A DNA stretch of 64,000 bases from Asterias rubens (GCF_902459465.1 NC_047078.1:5976333-6040332), one strand, 5' to 3'; shown: positions 17,120 through 58,992, numbered from the stretch's first letter. Numbers and translations are program-made. Notes: a model not told the origin generated them from the sequence alone.

Positions 17120-17220
17120 CTAGTGTCTTAACTAACTTAGGACTAGCCTTAAGTTTTTAATAACTCCTAAAGAGTCCTAGGACTAGTCCTAAGTTAGGAC
17201 TATTTTTGTGAAATTGACCC
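17115..17220. repeat. Palindromic CTAAGTTAGGACTAGTCC repeat
   Basis: Multiple overlapping inverted motifs (TTAGGACTAG, CTAGGACTAGTCCTAAG) ending in 'tttttgtgaaattgacccc'. Similar to 3165-3250. Confidence 0.5.
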
Positions 17221-17639
17221 CAGTATCTGACAATTTCCCCTTGTATGTTCCAGGTAAAATAATATGCAAAGAGAGCATGTAATATAAACTGCTCTTTCTC
17301 TACACAGCTCACTTCAACTCTTTTTACCTTTTGAAATGTAGCTGTTGAATTTTGGATTTATGTTTTTTTTCTATCAAAAATAATAATAAAAACAAATTTA
17401 AGCTAGTTTTCTATGTTAATACTCCACTACCAAAGTTGATGTAAATAAATAAATAAATGTAATTATGGAGGATAAATAAACAGCATAAGTGCGTGTAGAA
17501 ATAAAACACTCTTTTATAACTAAAAAGAAAGAAAAAGTTACTTGAAGCTTTTTACTACATGTAATACTCGGATTTTGATGACACCAAGCATCCTGAGTTT
17601 TTAATAAAGGAATCAATGTGTGGTGAAGAGTTTGGTTTA

Positions 17640-18180
17640 ATCCCAACGAGGCCTGGTTCTTGATAATTTTACGAAGACGAAGTCGAGATAAATTACCTCG
17701 GCGGGTTTAAACCACTAGTTGAAAACCGATTCAACACACTTTGATTCCCATTCATAAATACCTTTTCGGTCAAAAACATCAACACTTTTGGTCAAAAAGT
17801 AAAATAAATGCAAAAATTATAATTGCTCAATGATTTCTTTCAACACAACACCCCTTCAGCTATGAAATGGTAAAGCCCTCCGCCGCCCTCGGGTAAACAA
17901 CTCCTTATAAGGGAATGCTGTGGGCGTCGCGCGTATCGCGTGATGTGGCACAACTGTCCCGGCCGTTGCTCTCGACCAAGAGGAATGAAGAAACTGTCTT
18001 ATTAAGCACAGGTTCAAGCAGGCGTGCCACGCCCATGTTTCAACACTTTTTACCGGTCATTAACAAAGGTTTATACACACCCACGTGACGCGCTCTCCAC
18101 CAATAGGAATAGCGAAACTGTCCAAGGTATTTATGAATAGATGTTAAATTTGCTTCGGCGATAGCGAAAATAGTTTTACC
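17640..18180. mobile_element. Interspersed repeat related to 44030-44480
   Basis: Shares 'cccattcataaataccttttcggtcaaaa' and 'cacgtgacgcgctctccaccaataggaatagcgaaactgtcc...atttatgaat' with 44040-44300 (there partly inverted). Probably one fold-back DNA element; ends not resolved. Confidence 0.45.
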
Positions 18181-18874
18181 CTTACTGCTCTTTTTAAGAG
18201 AAAACAGCTTTCGTAATATGAGAAATGATTTCTGAAACAGTATTGTCAGGTCAGTTTGGCATTAATTTTGTGTGGCGGTTGCAACCGTAACTCCAAGAAG
18301 CTTTATGCTTCTGATTTCTAATCGACGCTAATACGTCAGTTTCTTGGAGAAAAAAAAAAATTATGGAATTTGTTCTTGAGGTCATGTTACTTGGCAATCA
18401 AAAGCTGTGCCTGAATTGGCAGCTAGAGACTCTTAAGAGACCATAGCGGCTGCAAGCGGCTTGCACCACATCCCCAGAGCGGCTGCAAATGGGGCTCAAA
18501 CAATGGGGGTAAAATAAAGGATGGGGTAAAAAAAAAAAGGTTAGGGAATTGCAATTTTCCAATGTTTCCCTTTAAACATAGAATCTACAACTCAAAAACA
18601 AAACCTGTTTCTAATATTAATTTTCCTGACATTTTACCTGAAAATAGTGGTGCAAAAAATCCACAAGATTAGCAATGTCAGGCCGTATGGTGATAATTAT
18701 TCTAAATGAACGGTCTCTATAAGTGTTATTCTACACTTACAGGGCAAATTCAAATGCCTTATTCTATGGGCCCGAAGCGCAGAGTTCATTAAGCTTCACC
18801 ATGAAATTTGACACTGGTCTCAGCCTCGTTTACTTAAAAACAAAAATTCCCAAAAACATTCTTAATGACGGCAG
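18181..18874. other. Intergenic, no gene seen
   Basis: AT-rich, apparently single-copy sequence with a short GCGGCTGCAA direct repeat at 18447 and 18480. No exon supported. Confidence 0.4.
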
Positions 18875-19067
18875 TTAAAGGCAGTGAACACTATTGGTAC
18901 TTGTCAAAGACTAGCCTTCACAGTTGGTGTATCTCAACATATGCATAAAATAACAAACCTGTGAAAATTTGAGCTCAATCGGTCATCGAAGTTGTGAGAC
19001 AACAATGAAAGAATGAGTAATTTACAATTTCTTTGAGTAAGTACCAATAGTGTCCACTGCCTTTAAG
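18875..19067 (+). mobile_element. Family A MITE, internally deleted (193 bp)
   Basis: Intact ends TTAAAGGCAGTGAACACTAT and GTACCAATAGTGTCCACTGC then CTTTAA, but the middle 200 bp is missing compared with 36475-36863. Confidence 0.8.
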
Positions 19068-20300
19068 TTTAGCCTAATACCCAGATACGGCTGAATTTTC
19101 AGCACACCCTGCTACACATCATAGCGTCTTTCCTATTAGTACGTGTGAATAGTGAATTAGTAAATAACCCATGGTTGTGTCGTATAACACAGTCAATTTG
19201 TACATAAAGATTTACATGTACATGTAAAATAAGCACCAGTCTCGTTACCAAAGTTAGTCTTTTTACAAGAGAAATACATAATTATTTTAAGGCAGAAAAG
19301 TCCGTTTTTGGCAGCATATTTAATTTTTTTTCCCCCCAGAAATGTGACTTGTTAAGTACACTTCAAAGTTTATTTTATGAATAATAAGTTAAAATTATGA
19401 ATAGTTCAACAGAAAGAAAGAAAAGTTTAGACACATGGAGAAAATCAGCCAACATTATTATTAACCAAGTATACGCAAGATAAAATACAACCACGTAAAA
19501 AAGACAGTCAAGAATGACTTTCAAGTTGCATTGAATACGAATAAATATCAGGAATTCCAAATCGTTGAATAATCACTCACTACTTGAGGTCACAGTTCCT
19601 CCTTGTAGTGCATCCATTATAGGAATAACCTTATTAAATCTGTACAAAGGATCTTTCAAAAGGAGTTGAACTCTATCATAAAGAACATTATAGTAAGACG
19701 CAATAAAGGATTTAACATCTCAAACGCCTTCCCAAATAGTTTAATTTCTTACATTATACCGAGGGAAAGAATCCCATAAAAATTACTGCACACCTTAAAA
19801 CACTTGGGTACAAGGTTTTCAAAAAATCTCAACCTCCAACCCAGAGCACCGTAAATTCATCTTAAAATGTTTTACATGGAAGTATGATTTCAAGTTCTTT
19901 TAAAAAGGGAAGGGGAGGGGGGGGGGGGGGTCACACATATATTTTATAGAAGAAATTCAAGAAACTGCTTTCAAATAGTTCATTGCTTTAATAATGCTAT
20001 GTTTATAAAAATCTTTGAATGACGGGTACACAATGTAAGTAGAAATAGACTTCCCAGAGACTGCTATTTGCATCTTTATCTGTGCGCATTATACCTTGAG
20101 GCAATTAACGCACGCTGCTATTTTAGTAAGCTGTTCCCCCGTCTACTAAGATTTCATTGGATAAACGTTCCCTGACATAAGCTTTCTATATCTGTGTTGT
20201 GATCGGTCCTTACTCTATGGTCCGAGGTGATGTAATGTCAGCTTGCACTTTCAATCGTCTGCATGCAACGTGCATGTGTGCATCATGAGCATCATGCACA
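19068..20300. other. Intergenic / possible distal 3' UTR of PHLDB
   Basis: AT-rich. A G-run (AGGGGAGGGG and a further run to 19930) could form a G-quadruplex. Several TTTATT hexamers (AATAAA on the minus strand), for example near 19369, could be poly(A) signals for the minus-strand PHLDB gene, but none is decisive. Confidence 0.35.
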
Positions 20301-20314
20301 TGTGTACTGCACAT

Positions 20315-20597
20315 AGACTTAATATACCAGAACTAGAGGGCGCACTGGTGATGCTACTTGCACAAACGCGACGGGACCGCAAGGAGACACGCGCGCCATT
20401 CTGCAAGCGCGTTGAATATAAAGTACACGTTGGAGTTTGTGTTAATTGAACGCTGACGCGATGCTGTTTTGTCAACTTACAAAATGGCCGCACAAACACA
20501 CGCTAAGCAATGCCTGTTTGTTCAACTTAGAAAATGGCCTAGCCTGTGCGCATACCGGGCGCGTGTTTAGTGCGCCCTCTAGTTAATATAAATAACT
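20315..20597. mobile_element. Short inverted-repeat element (AACTAGAGGGCGCAC ends)
   Basis: 'taatatacc.gaactagagggcgcac' at about 20317 is inverted at 20569-20595 ('gtgcgccctctagttaatata'). The middle has a duplicated 'caacttacaaaatggcc' block. Size about 280 bp. Confidence 0.6.
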
Positions 20598-21139
20598 CTA
20601 TGGTACTACATGTGTACATGTGTACTACATGTACAGTTGCACTACACGTGTGTGTACATACATGTATGTATGAGTGAATTGACTGCAAATCTCTGTGTGA
20701 AACAAATGCGAGGTCAATGGTACATTTGTAATTTTCCGAACATCCGGTCTGGCTGGTATGTGGCGTTATTCACGAGCCTCAAAGTGTGACGTTGTGCAAA
20801 GTTCAGCTTGTCCAAACACAGGCATGTCGCAAATCCACAGCTGGTAGAGGGCGTGCAAGGCAGGCACTTCTGCCCAACATTCGCTGTGGTCTAGTCTATA
20901 TCTACATAATGGCCATATAATAATACAATAATCCATTTGGCAGTGCATTTAAAAAATAAACCACACCTTATTCTTGGCATTTTACAACGTCACTCAAATG
21001 TTTACACTCGAAAAAATATTTTCATGTACAAAAATTCATGCATTAAAACAACAGTACGTTTGTTTCTCTTCATTAAAAGCTCACATTAAATGAATCGTAT
21101 CTGCTTTAAAAATGTCATAATTGAACCACCATGTTTTGC

Positions 21140-22250
21140 TTTAATGGCTACGCTTCACAGAATTGATCATCATAGCCATAGCCATCACAGAAGCCAGAGT
21201 CGGTCATCCATAGCTGTAGCCACTTGGTGAGGAAAGGGGACACCTAGCAAATCACGCAGCGCTGCAGCCAGAGGGTAGGGGTGTAAAACTCCGACCTCTA
21301 TCGTTTCGCGTGTCATGGCAAAGCGGTGAAGTTTACCGGACCAAAGATCTGGTGTTGATTAGCCGCAGAGTGTACATGTAGGTTTGAATCTTTGTCCACG
21401 ACACTTGAGCCACTGAGCAAGACACTAACCATAATTGCTTCGTAAAAAGTTGAGAAGGTAGTGCGTTGTGCTCTTGTGACCCTGTGTCAGCCTCACAGGT
21501 AGATGGCAACTTGCCCATGGTGACAGTTGATTTGAGGCGATAGGGCAAATCGATCAAGTGTAGCCCTTGCATTGAAGTGGCCATCTGTGGCTATATGATG
21601 TTAGGTGATCTCTCATAAAACAGATAAAAAAGAGGGGGGGAAAAAAAAACACAAAATCTTTAAGCAGTCTCCTCTTCACCCCTCTGCACTTGTTCCAATT
21701 ACATTCAATCCATAGCCACAATAGAAGCATAACATCGTAATCCAAAGCCACAGCTGTAGCCAGTAGGAAGGGGGGGGGAGAGAATGTGAACTTTGACCTC
21801 CAACCTTTAGCACCACACCATTTAGCTTTCTCCTGTTTACCAAAATGCATTGTACTCATCTGCACCCGTTACAGTCACATTCAACATGTGCAATTCATAG
21901 CAACAACTGAAGCCATACATACAGTAATCCATAGCCACAACTGAAGCCATACACCCTAGTGATCCTAAACTACAGCTTCAGCCCGTGGGTAGAGGGAGGG
22001 GGGGGATAGGGTGTGAACTTTGACCTCCACCCTTAAGCACCACACATCAGTCAGTTGTCTCTACACTTCACTGAAATTCCTTGTCTCCTTCCGCGACCTT
22101 CACAATCACAATCAATCCATAGCCCAGCCATAGCCACAACTGAAGCCATACATAGCAATCCTAAGCCACAGCCGTAGCCAGTAGGAAGGGGGAGAGGATG
22201 TGAACTTTGACCTCCACCCTCAAGCACCACACATCAGTCAGTTGTCTCTA
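21140..22250. repeat. Imperfect tandem repeats derived from the PHLDB 3' end
   Basis: Units of about 190-230 bp with 'ccatagccacaactgaagccatac...cacagccgtagccagtaggaaggg...gtgaactttgacctccacccttaagcaccacacatcagtcagttgtctctacac'. The clear copy at 22020-22120 also includes a diverged version of the coding end of PHLDB (minus-strand KEFQ and stop region). Older copies lie at 21670-21850 and 21150-21300. Confidence 0.75.
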
Positions 22251-22254
22251 CACC

Positions 22255-51570
<29,316 letters not shown>

Positions 51571-51594
51571 CGTTGCTCTCGGAAACTCAAAACC

Positions 51595-51885
51595 CTAACA
51601 AAATCTTTTCCAAATCGATAAATATTTCCTTTCTCCTGTCTAGACGAGTTTCTCAAAGCCCATTGGCTTCAAAGTCTAGTAGGGTTTAATCCACAGTCTA
51701 GAGTTGATCAAGAATCCAAATAAATATGTAGCGTCCCTAACAAACTCTTTCCAAATCGATGATTATTTCATTTCTCCTTTCTAGATGTGCTTCGCAAAGT
51801 CCATTTGCTTACTAGTCTGATAGCGATTCCACAGTCTTGAGTTGATCAAATAACCAAATAAATATGTCGCGTCCCTCGGCCCTTC
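51595..51885. repeat. Two-unit duplication upstream of the PHLDB start
   Basis: 'ccctaacaaa.tctttccaaatcgat.a.tatttc.tttctcct.tctaga' occurs at 51594 and 51735, each followed by 'ccacagtct.gagttgatcaa...ccaaataaatatgt.gcgtccct'. Unit about 142 bp. Confidence 0.8.
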
Positions 51886-52084
51886 ACAACTAAACTTTGA
51901 AAGTCTGATAACCTTAAGGGTTGGTCTTGTTTTTGTTCTTCTTCTTTTATCGGCTGGTCTGAGTTTGATTCCAGACTCCTGACACACAGGAAACCAATGA
52001 AGATTGAGAGGCCGGTACCAGAGCAGACTTGTCCGATGATTGGACACAAATTAGTCTGGCTAACCAACAATCACACAATGTTCA

Positions 52085-52150
52085 TGACATTGGGATAATC
52101 TTGTCATCAGTATTGTAATCTGTAAGTCGATGGTTCAAATCCCGCTCCGA
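52085..52150 (+). mobile_element. tRNA-like fragment (B box)
   Basis: 'taatctgtaagtcgatggttcaaatcccgctcc' carries a B-box-like GGTTCAAATCC; no convincing A box or fold. Confidence 0.35.
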
Positions 52151-52319
52151 TAAATTTGTCTTTGATCAAACCTAAATTGTTTCAAATCAACCCAGTCAGT
52201 TTCTCTTGTTGTTCATTACTTGTTGCTGTATTATCTCGTACAACTTTACAAAGCCATCGTAAATTTGACAACATCTCTGAGAATTCATTTCACCAAATGT
52301 TCCTTGCTCTGTGGTCAAC

Positions 52320-52510
52320 TTTGTGATCAACTTTGTGGTCCAGTGGTTAGACTGCGGGACTTGGTTGTGGGTTCGAATCTTATTAAACCAACCGCTGATC
52401 TCACAATGACTAGAATAAGAATCATCATCTACATGTAAGTTACTGAATCACAGCTGCTTGATTTGTGCAATTTACAATCACATACGTTAAACCAATGTTT
52501 GTGTGATAGA
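52320..52510 (+). mobile_element. tRNA-derived SINE
   Basis: 'tgtggtccagtggttagactgcgggacttggttgtgggttcgaatcttattaaaccaaccgctgatctcacaatgactagaataag...' A and B boxes present; body matches 12423-12570. Confidence 0.7.
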
Positions 52511-52679
52511 GAATAGCTGTTGCCATTTTGGTGTGTACATGTATATATCCTGTTGTGGGAGTTTTTCGACCTTGAGGGGAAGATCAACAAACAAATAAAC
52601 AAACAAAATAAACAAAAAACTCTCAAAGTGGAAAGCCACAGGTGAAGAAGGAAGACAGAATTTGAAAGAATCTTCCCCA

Positions 52680-53850
52680 AGAAGGTTGTCGATAAGTCCA
52701 GGTCACTCTGCAGAAGCTTGATTGGATCAAACTACAGCTTCCTCCAGTAAACTGACGTTAACCCAAGAATGCTAACCCGTGATAAAAAATATCAAACTGG
52801 AACTTTTTGCTGGTTGCTTTATCCTTAAGCGCTGAACACTCTTCTTTCTGACAGATTTTCTTGACAATATATTTATTGCGATAGATTTAAGTTCCTCCTT
52901 TGTGTTTTTCGATACTCTCTGGCACTGGTTTCAGGAGATTTTTAAGACTCTCTCTTAAACTGCAACAAACGATGACGGCAAAACTGTTAAATCCATCCAA
53001 GGTTCAAGTACTGAAGACAAATAGAGCCCACACACTAACCACATGATATTAAAAGTCAAAACATTGACTTGTCGATTTTTCAGTCAGTAAACCCGTCACA
53101 CAGACCGATCCACCCGATCAGGACATTAACGATTACAAACAAGCCTGTCAACTCGTTAAATGATCGACTACGCTGCTACGAGTTCTCATTGTAAAGAACA
53201 ACTTTGCAAACTATCTTTAAAAATACCGAGCAAGTACGGTACTCCTCCAGAAAACTCGCTGACCTGTTTCATACAACAAAAAATAACATATTGACGACCT
53301 GTTATCGCTGATGAACTTCTTTTTCTGAACGCACTTCGTGTCGAGTCTAAAGAGCATCAGGCTACTCCGAAGATAATCAAACCCCGACACACTCTGAGCC
53401 TTTCCTGCCTACAAGAGAAACACGTCAGGACGTCAGAAATACAAGCCATCGTTTCAGACAGGCACGAGGAGGAAGGTGGAATCTCGTGGGGTGAAATCTC
53501 AAGACTGAGAACTCCAGTCACATGAAGAAAACTTAATACGTCTTGATGTTAAATGACGCGCCAGTATCATCTTTTTTAATATATTAAGGAGGCAGATTTG
53601 AGTAAGAACGATTATCGCGCATGAACATACGTGTTTTTATAAATTAATAAGCCTTCACCTTGACTTTAATGGGATATCCATTTAAACATGAACATGATAC
53701 ATGTAAGTCTACAGCAAACAAGACTTTTGGTTGTGATGGCGCAGGATGACTCACTTTATTAATTGAATTAGCGCTAGGATGAGTTCAAGAGTGAACCACG
53801 AGGGGGGGGGAACCAAGAGGGGGAGGGGGAACTTGTTTTGATCTTATCTC
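52680..53850. other. Upstream of PHLDB, no gene seen
   Basis: Non-repetitive, moderately AT-rich sequence without supported exons. It could hold a PHLDB 5' UTR or promoter, but no decisive signal is visible. Confidence 0.35.
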
Positions 53851-53879
53851 AAGTTTCGGTGGAAGTGGGACAAGGATAA

Positions 53880-54357
53880 ATATTTTTCTGGACGGTAACT
53901 TTGCTTCTGTCTATCAGCCAGGAGGTTCTTTTGTGGCCATGACCTAGATAGTAACGAGAGTGCTCTCCATCTATCAATAATCTTATATTGCAAATCTCCT
54001 TGTACCTTACGCCCCCTCTCGCACTCTTCGTTCTTCTGCTAAAGTCCCTTTTAACTATTCCTAGAACTTCCTCATCGTATGGCGATCGTGCCTTTTCCGC
54101 TTGTGCTCCTAAACTTTGGAACGCTTTACCTAATAACATCAGATGCTGTAGTTCTCTTCCATTGTTTAAAAACTTGCTGAAAACTCATTTATTTAAATCC
54201 TCATACACTTAGCTCGTTACATGTCTTAACAGTAGATTATTCATTGCATAATTTTGTATTAGGTTCTACATTTCTTTTAGTTGTATATATGTATTGTTTT
54301 TTGTTCTGCGCCTCGGAATAGGGTCTTGTACACTAGATAGATGGCGCATTATAAATG

Positions 54358-54390
<33 letters not shown>
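53880..54390 (+). mobile_element. Non-LTR retrotransposon 3' end (CR1/L2-like)
   Basis: Plus strand from about 53988 encodes ...RTSSSYGDRAFSACAPKLWN then ALPNNIRCCSSLPLFKNLLK then THLFKSSYT and a stop at 54210-54212, the classic RT ORF C-terminus. The 3' UTR ends 'gatggcgcattataaatgc' with (ATT)n at 54358-54388. 5'-truncated. Confidence 0.85.
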
Positions 54391-54391
<1 letters not shown>

Positions 54392-54594
54392 TACACTTAG
54401 ATGTACCAATAAGAGAACGCTCATAAAAATAAAATGAACTTTTTTTTATAAACATTTAAAGAAAATGACAGAGTAAGAGGAGTTCACATAGCGTTACAAG
54501 TTCCTCTCCCTTTTTAACTCCCTGAAATATTGAAAAGAGGGGAAGGCTAATTTCATTTTGCACAGGGGACTTACATTGGGAAATTAAAAAGTCT

Positions 54595-54680
54595 ATGGTA
54601 AACTTCTGAAGGGGCACCAAGGCCAAGGGCAGGACAATGAGGACATGGCCTCTGTTGCCTCTATGAAAGTCCAGACATGA
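54595..54680 (-). mobile_element. Family F-like fragment
   Basis: 'cttctgaaggggcaccaaggccaagggc...catggcctctgttgcctctatgaaagtccag'. Partial and diverged. Confidence 0.4.
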
Positions 54681-54916
54681 GGGTGCGTTCATTTAGCTTC
54701 CCTGGGTCGACCCTGGACTGCCCCTGGTGCGTTCAAACAGCTTTGACGTCTTTCCAGGGGCTCACCCGGGTCAGCCCCAAGTGCCCTGCTTGTGGAGTGG
54801 GTCACAGGTGCATAACGTCACTACGAGAGCGGTGAGTGGTCGTTCGCTTAGCTCTTGTCAGGCGCTCACCCGAGCGAGCACCGCGGGTCGACCCAGGGAA
54901 GCTAATCGAACCTATA
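54681..54916. mobile_element. Family E MITE-like element
   Basis: 'gggtgcgttcatttagcttccctgggtcgaccc' to 'gggtcgacccagggaagctaatcgaacc'. About 235 bp with inverted ends; closely matches 22841-23092. Confidence 0.8.
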
Positions 54917-55130
54917 TAGTTTGATATGGAACTGACTGGTAGAGTAGTTTTCCACCTTGCCAAAAGTACTTTCTACTGTAGACTACATTAAAAAATGCAC
55001 AACAAATTGAATCAAATCTCTTCTGTGGGTTATGATTGAGCAGTCACCAATTCGACAAATTTGATTTTCAATTACAGAGACGTATAAATACCAGACAGGA
55101 ACGACATTTTCTTTAGTCACTGTGAACAGG

Positions 55131-55372
55131 CAGGGCCCAATTTTATGACTCTGCTTACCGTAAGCACAGAATCGGCGCTTACGGAAGCAGGGAATTCTGT
55201 ATTTCACGGGTTAGCGGCGAATTTTGGCTTCTGCGCGTGCGTACTTCACATTACTAGGTATTCTACGCTTACAAGGCTAGCGCAGAAATTCGGCGCTTGC
55301 ACGTAAGCGGGGAATCGTGTCCGTAAGCGCAGAATTCGGCGGTAAGCAGAGCCATGAAATCGGGCCCTGCTC
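55131..55372. mobile_element. Family D MITE-like element
   Basis: 'cagggcccaattttatgactctgcttaccgtaagcacagaatcggcgcttacggaagcagggaattctgt' to 'ggtaagcagagccatgaaatcgggccctg'. Highly similar to 7776-8024. Confidence 0.8.
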
Positions 55373-55429
55373 AGACACATGGACTCCACACTGGGACTCT
55401 GATGAGCTCTGTGAGCATCTAGAGGTTTA

Positions 55430-55720
55430 GACACGAGCCCTTTTCACACTATTTTAATCACTATAAAATACAGGCCAGGGAAGGCCCCAGTTTCTTTTTC
55501 ACCCCACGGTCACCCCAGGGGCACACTTTCACACTGTGTTTCGGTTGGATGTTTCAAGAATACCCCATTGGTTTTACCGCTTACCCCTTCTCCAGAGCAG
55601 GGGTGGCTATTCCCTCCTTAAGTCAAGCGGTCATAGTGTGAAAAGTGTAAAAAGGTCGGCCGTTATTTTCTGGGGGTAACCCCAGGGAATAGAGTAGTGT
55701 GAAAAGGGTTCAACTGGTTA
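55430..55720. mobile_element. Short inverted-end element (cccttttcacact)
   Basis: 'gagcccttttcacactattttaatc' at 55435 and 'agtagtgtgaaaagggttc' at 55692 are inverted; the interior includes 'agtgtgaaaagtgtaaaaaggtcggcc'. About 275 bp. Confidence 0.5.
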
Positions 55721-55739
55721 GACATCTCCCTAATAATGA

Positions 55740-55920
55740 GAACTTATAATAATAATAATGAGAACTTATAAAGCGCACAAATCCATCAAAGTGCTCATGG
55801 CGCTAAATACAAAGAATAACGTAAGCCTAAGCTAAGAAGAAATCCAGAACATGTTGAAGAGAAATACAGTACAAATGCAATATCAAAGAAAACATCGAAG
55901 GGTAGCTAGACACTGCGTCA
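55740..55920 (-). mobile_element. Retroelement tail fragment
   Basis: 'aataataataatgagaacttataaagcgcacaaatccatcaaagtgctcatggcgct' is an inverted (ATT)n/GCGC tail of the SINE/LINE type, as at 14280 and 58125. Confidence 0.5.
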
Positions 55921-56069
55921 TGGAAATATTACATGTAGCAATCATAACTTATGAAGATTGGTGTTCTCCGGCCGGTCTTTTCACACTTTGATTGCTTGAC
56001 ACTTTGACATACATGTACAAGTACATACATGTAATGTACAAGTTCTTTGAAACGACAACTGTCTGGTTG

Positions 56070-56345
56070 TGACATGTCGTGGCCCAGCGGATAAGAGCAC
56101 CGGACTCAAGCTCTGGTGTTTCTGTTCAGCAGAGTGTGGGTTCGAATCCGGGTCCGGACACTTAAGCAACACACTTAAAACCATTACCGCTTCGTCCTTC
56201 GGATGGGACAAAAATGGCATAGGTCCTGTGTGATGTGTACCCCACGTAAAAGAACCCAGTGCACTTATCAAAAAGCGAAGAGGTTCGCCCTGGTGATCCT
56301 GGTATGATTGGTTGCATAATGCGCCACAGCACCTTGTAAACCATT
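56070..56345 (+). mobile_element. tRNA-derived SINE
   Basis: Head 'tgtcgtggcccagcggataagagcaccggactc' and 'gtgggttcgaatccgggtccgga' (A and B boxes), then 'acacttaaaaccattaccgcttcgtccttcggatgggac...acgtaaaagaacccagtgcac...aaaaagcgaagaggttcgccctggtg'. Same family as 13640-14068. No (ATT)n tail. Confidence 0.75.
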
Positions 56346-57054
56346 ACTTGTGCTTTGTTAAGAAATTGGTATCATACTTCAACATGTAGCTCCACAATAC
56401 TTTGCAGGAAAGAACTGAATGTTGAAGCAACAATTCAACATCTAGTTTATTTCTAGCCGAATGAAAACTTCAGTTTCACCATGGAGGTAGGATTAGCCTA
56501 CCATGGTTTCACCTTCTGTTTTTACAAAGTTCGAGTCAGTTACTTCCCATGTGAATCATAACTCCAGGCCCCTCCCCAGACACTTCTCCTGTGGAGACAT
56601 CGAGACACACCCAGACCCTGCATCTGTTGCTCTGGGAGTAAGGATATAAAGGGGGTCCATGGATGGAGAGGGTCTATCACCAGGTGTTAGCTGAATAATA
56701 CTTAGTCATCTCTAATGCTGTACATGTAGTTGGTGATTAAATTGGAACTACTGTGATGGATAAGGGGCCTTATCGTACAAAGTACTATTATTTAAGAAAC
56801 GATTATTACAAAATTAAATTACTAGCTCTCTTCAAAATGACTTGACTTAACCATTAAAAAATCACAATACCAAATTGATGATCTCTAATTCAACAAAATT
56901 ATCCGAAATCACGCTCGAGAATTCCAGAGAAATTCCAGAGAAGTCAAAGAGATGAATATCTTGCTGGGTCCTCCTTGAACAGTCAGAATGATGACCAACT
57001 CTCACTGTCTCAGGATTCACAGGAATTATACAGATGAAATAAAGTAAGAAAGTA

Positions 57055-57300
57055 TGCAAGTCGTGGCCGAGTGGACAAAAGCTTTGAACTCAACCTCTGG
57101 TGTTTCTGTTCAGCAGAGTGTTGGTTCTAGTCCTGGTCGTGACACTTGTGTCCTTGTTGAGCAAGACACTTAACCATTATTGCTCCGTCCTTCGGATGGG
57201 ACATAAAGCCATAAAGAAACCCAGTCACCCCAGTGTTACTGACTTGAGCCACAGCACCTTGAAGAAATTGGTCTCATACTTCACAAACATTACGAGTATG
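57055..57300 (+). mobile_element. tRNA-derived SINE, partly deleted
   Basis: 'aagtcgtggccgagtggacaaaagctttgaactcaacctctggtgtttctgttcagcagagtg...gtcctggtcgtgac' followed by 'cttgtgtccttgttgagcaagacacttaaccattattgctccgtccttcggatgggac'. Confidence 0.75.
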
Positions 57301-57469
57301 AGATAGTAATGTCTTGGAGCAGACCTAGTTTCTGACCTGCCTTTAAACTCTGTGACCCTGACTCAAATTCAGAATAGGAGGAAAACAGGTATCTTCAGGC
57401 CTTCTTACCAAAATTATTTCATAAAGCATCTACTTGGCTAGTAGAACTTGGTTCCCAGCCAGAATTCCA

Positions 57470-57800
57470 TACAGTCTACACTTGTGCTACTGGTGCCCCA
57501 TTACGAACACATTACATTTTGTACATTTGAAAAACGCACGACTCCATAAAATATGCCACAACTGCACGAAGCAAACTCGTTTTCTTAAATCATACTGTGA
57601 CATAATGAACGCAGTTACATTGGAAAAATACTTTCCAAGACTTCATAAAGAATGCCACTACAGCACAAAGTAAACTCCTTGTGACTGTCTTTAAAATCAC
57701 ACTGTGACATTAGTTATTTACCAACGCACATTAGGAAAAATACATGACTCCATAAAATACATGACTCCATAAAGTACACGTACGCCACAAAGCAGTGCAT
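57470..57800. repeat. Decayed tandem repeat
   Basis: 'ccataaaatatgccacaactgcacgaagcaaactcgttttc...catactgtgac' recurs at about 57642 ('cataaagaatgccactacagcacaaagtaaactccttgtg') and about 57770. 'acatgactccataaa' is duplicated at 57741 and 57760. Confidence 0.6.
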
Positions 57801-58117
57801 GAAACAAACTCATTGTGTTTTCTTATCAAACTGTGCCATGCGCAGCCGAGATTAATGGACACCAATAAAATTTCCGACAAATGTTTCCTATACTCAAGAT
57901 ACCGATGTGACTTGAATGTGACTTCCTGATCATCGGGTAATGTAATTCACTGACATGCTGGATAATGTTATTAGACTTAAAGAATGTCGTACGATGTAAA
58001 TCCCATAGTGCAATGCACTTGACACTCAGCAGTAAGTTATTTCCCTACAATATCAAAGATGTGACATGCTCAATGCAAAATATAAAAACAAAAATCATAT
58101 AAAACAAATTTCCCTGA

Positions 58118-58300
58118 GACAATAATAATAATAATAATAAACTACAGCATTTATAAGGCGCACTTTACTGAAAAAGAGGAACATTCCAAGGCGCTGGTCA
58201 AGTTTTGTCAAGATGTTGGAAAGCAAGCAAGAACAAGTGTGTTTTGAGTTTCTGCTGGAAGAGAGTGATGTTGTGTATTTGTCAATTACCGTTAAGCAGC
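58118..58300 (-). mobile_element. Non-LTR retrotransposon 3' end fragment
   Basis: Minus strand encodes ITLFQQKLKTHLFLLAFQHL then DKT and a stop, followed by 'gcgcc...gcgccttataaatgc' and (TTA)n at 58118-58140. Same KTHLF-type tail as the other LINE ends. Confidence 0.6.
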
Positions 58301-58325
58301 GCTATGAAATTGTTTCATATCACTG

Positions 58326-58718
58326 CTTAAAGACACTGGACACTATTGGTAATGTCAAAGAACAGTGAAATTTCTAACTTGGTGTATCTCAACATATGCA
58401 CAAAATAACAAACCTGTGAACAAATTTGAACTCAATTGGTCGTCGAAGTTGCGAAATAATAATGGAAGAAAAAACACCCTTGTCACATGAAGTTGTGTGC
58501 TTTCAGATGCTTGATTTCTGGACCTCAAAATCTAATTCCGAGGTCTCAAAATCAAATTTGTGGAAAATTAATTCTTTCTCAAAAACTTCATTACTTCAGA
58601 GGGAGCCGTTTCTCACAATGTTTTATACTATCAACCTCTCCCCATTATTCATTACCAAGTAAGGTTTTATGCTCATAATTAATTTGAGTAATTACCATCA
58701 GTGTCCACTGACTTTAAC
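58326..58718 (+). mobile_element. Family A MITE
   Basis: 'ttaaagacactggacactattggtaatgtcaaag' to 'gagtaattaccatcagtgtccactgactttaa'. About 392 bp, flanked by TTAA. Confidence 0.85.
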
Positions 58719-58807
58719 ACAATCTCATGTGCTTTAAAAACGGAGCATCAAGCCAATAATTCAGAGTTTAGAAGAGCCCTCAAATCAAGCCAAGATCTGA
58801 ACCCTTC

Positions 58808-58992
58808 TGGGCCCAATTTCATAAAGCTGTTGTAAAGCAGAAATACTGCTCGGTAAATTTCTTTGCTAAGCGAAAATTGAGTGGGGCAACAGTCACAACA
58901 ATGTTTTAAAGCTTCATATATGTACATTTAACGGGCTGGTAACCTTGTTCTGTTGAGCAATACTTATCTGTGCTAAGCAAGTTTTGTTGTGT
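58808..58992. mobile_element. Family C element interrupted by family B
   Basis: 'tgggcccaatttcataaagctgttgtaaagcagaaatactgc' to 'tgctaagcaagttttgttgtg', after which TTAAAGGAACACG of family B begins. The right end of the family C element is not clearly recovered after 59350. Confidence 0.65.
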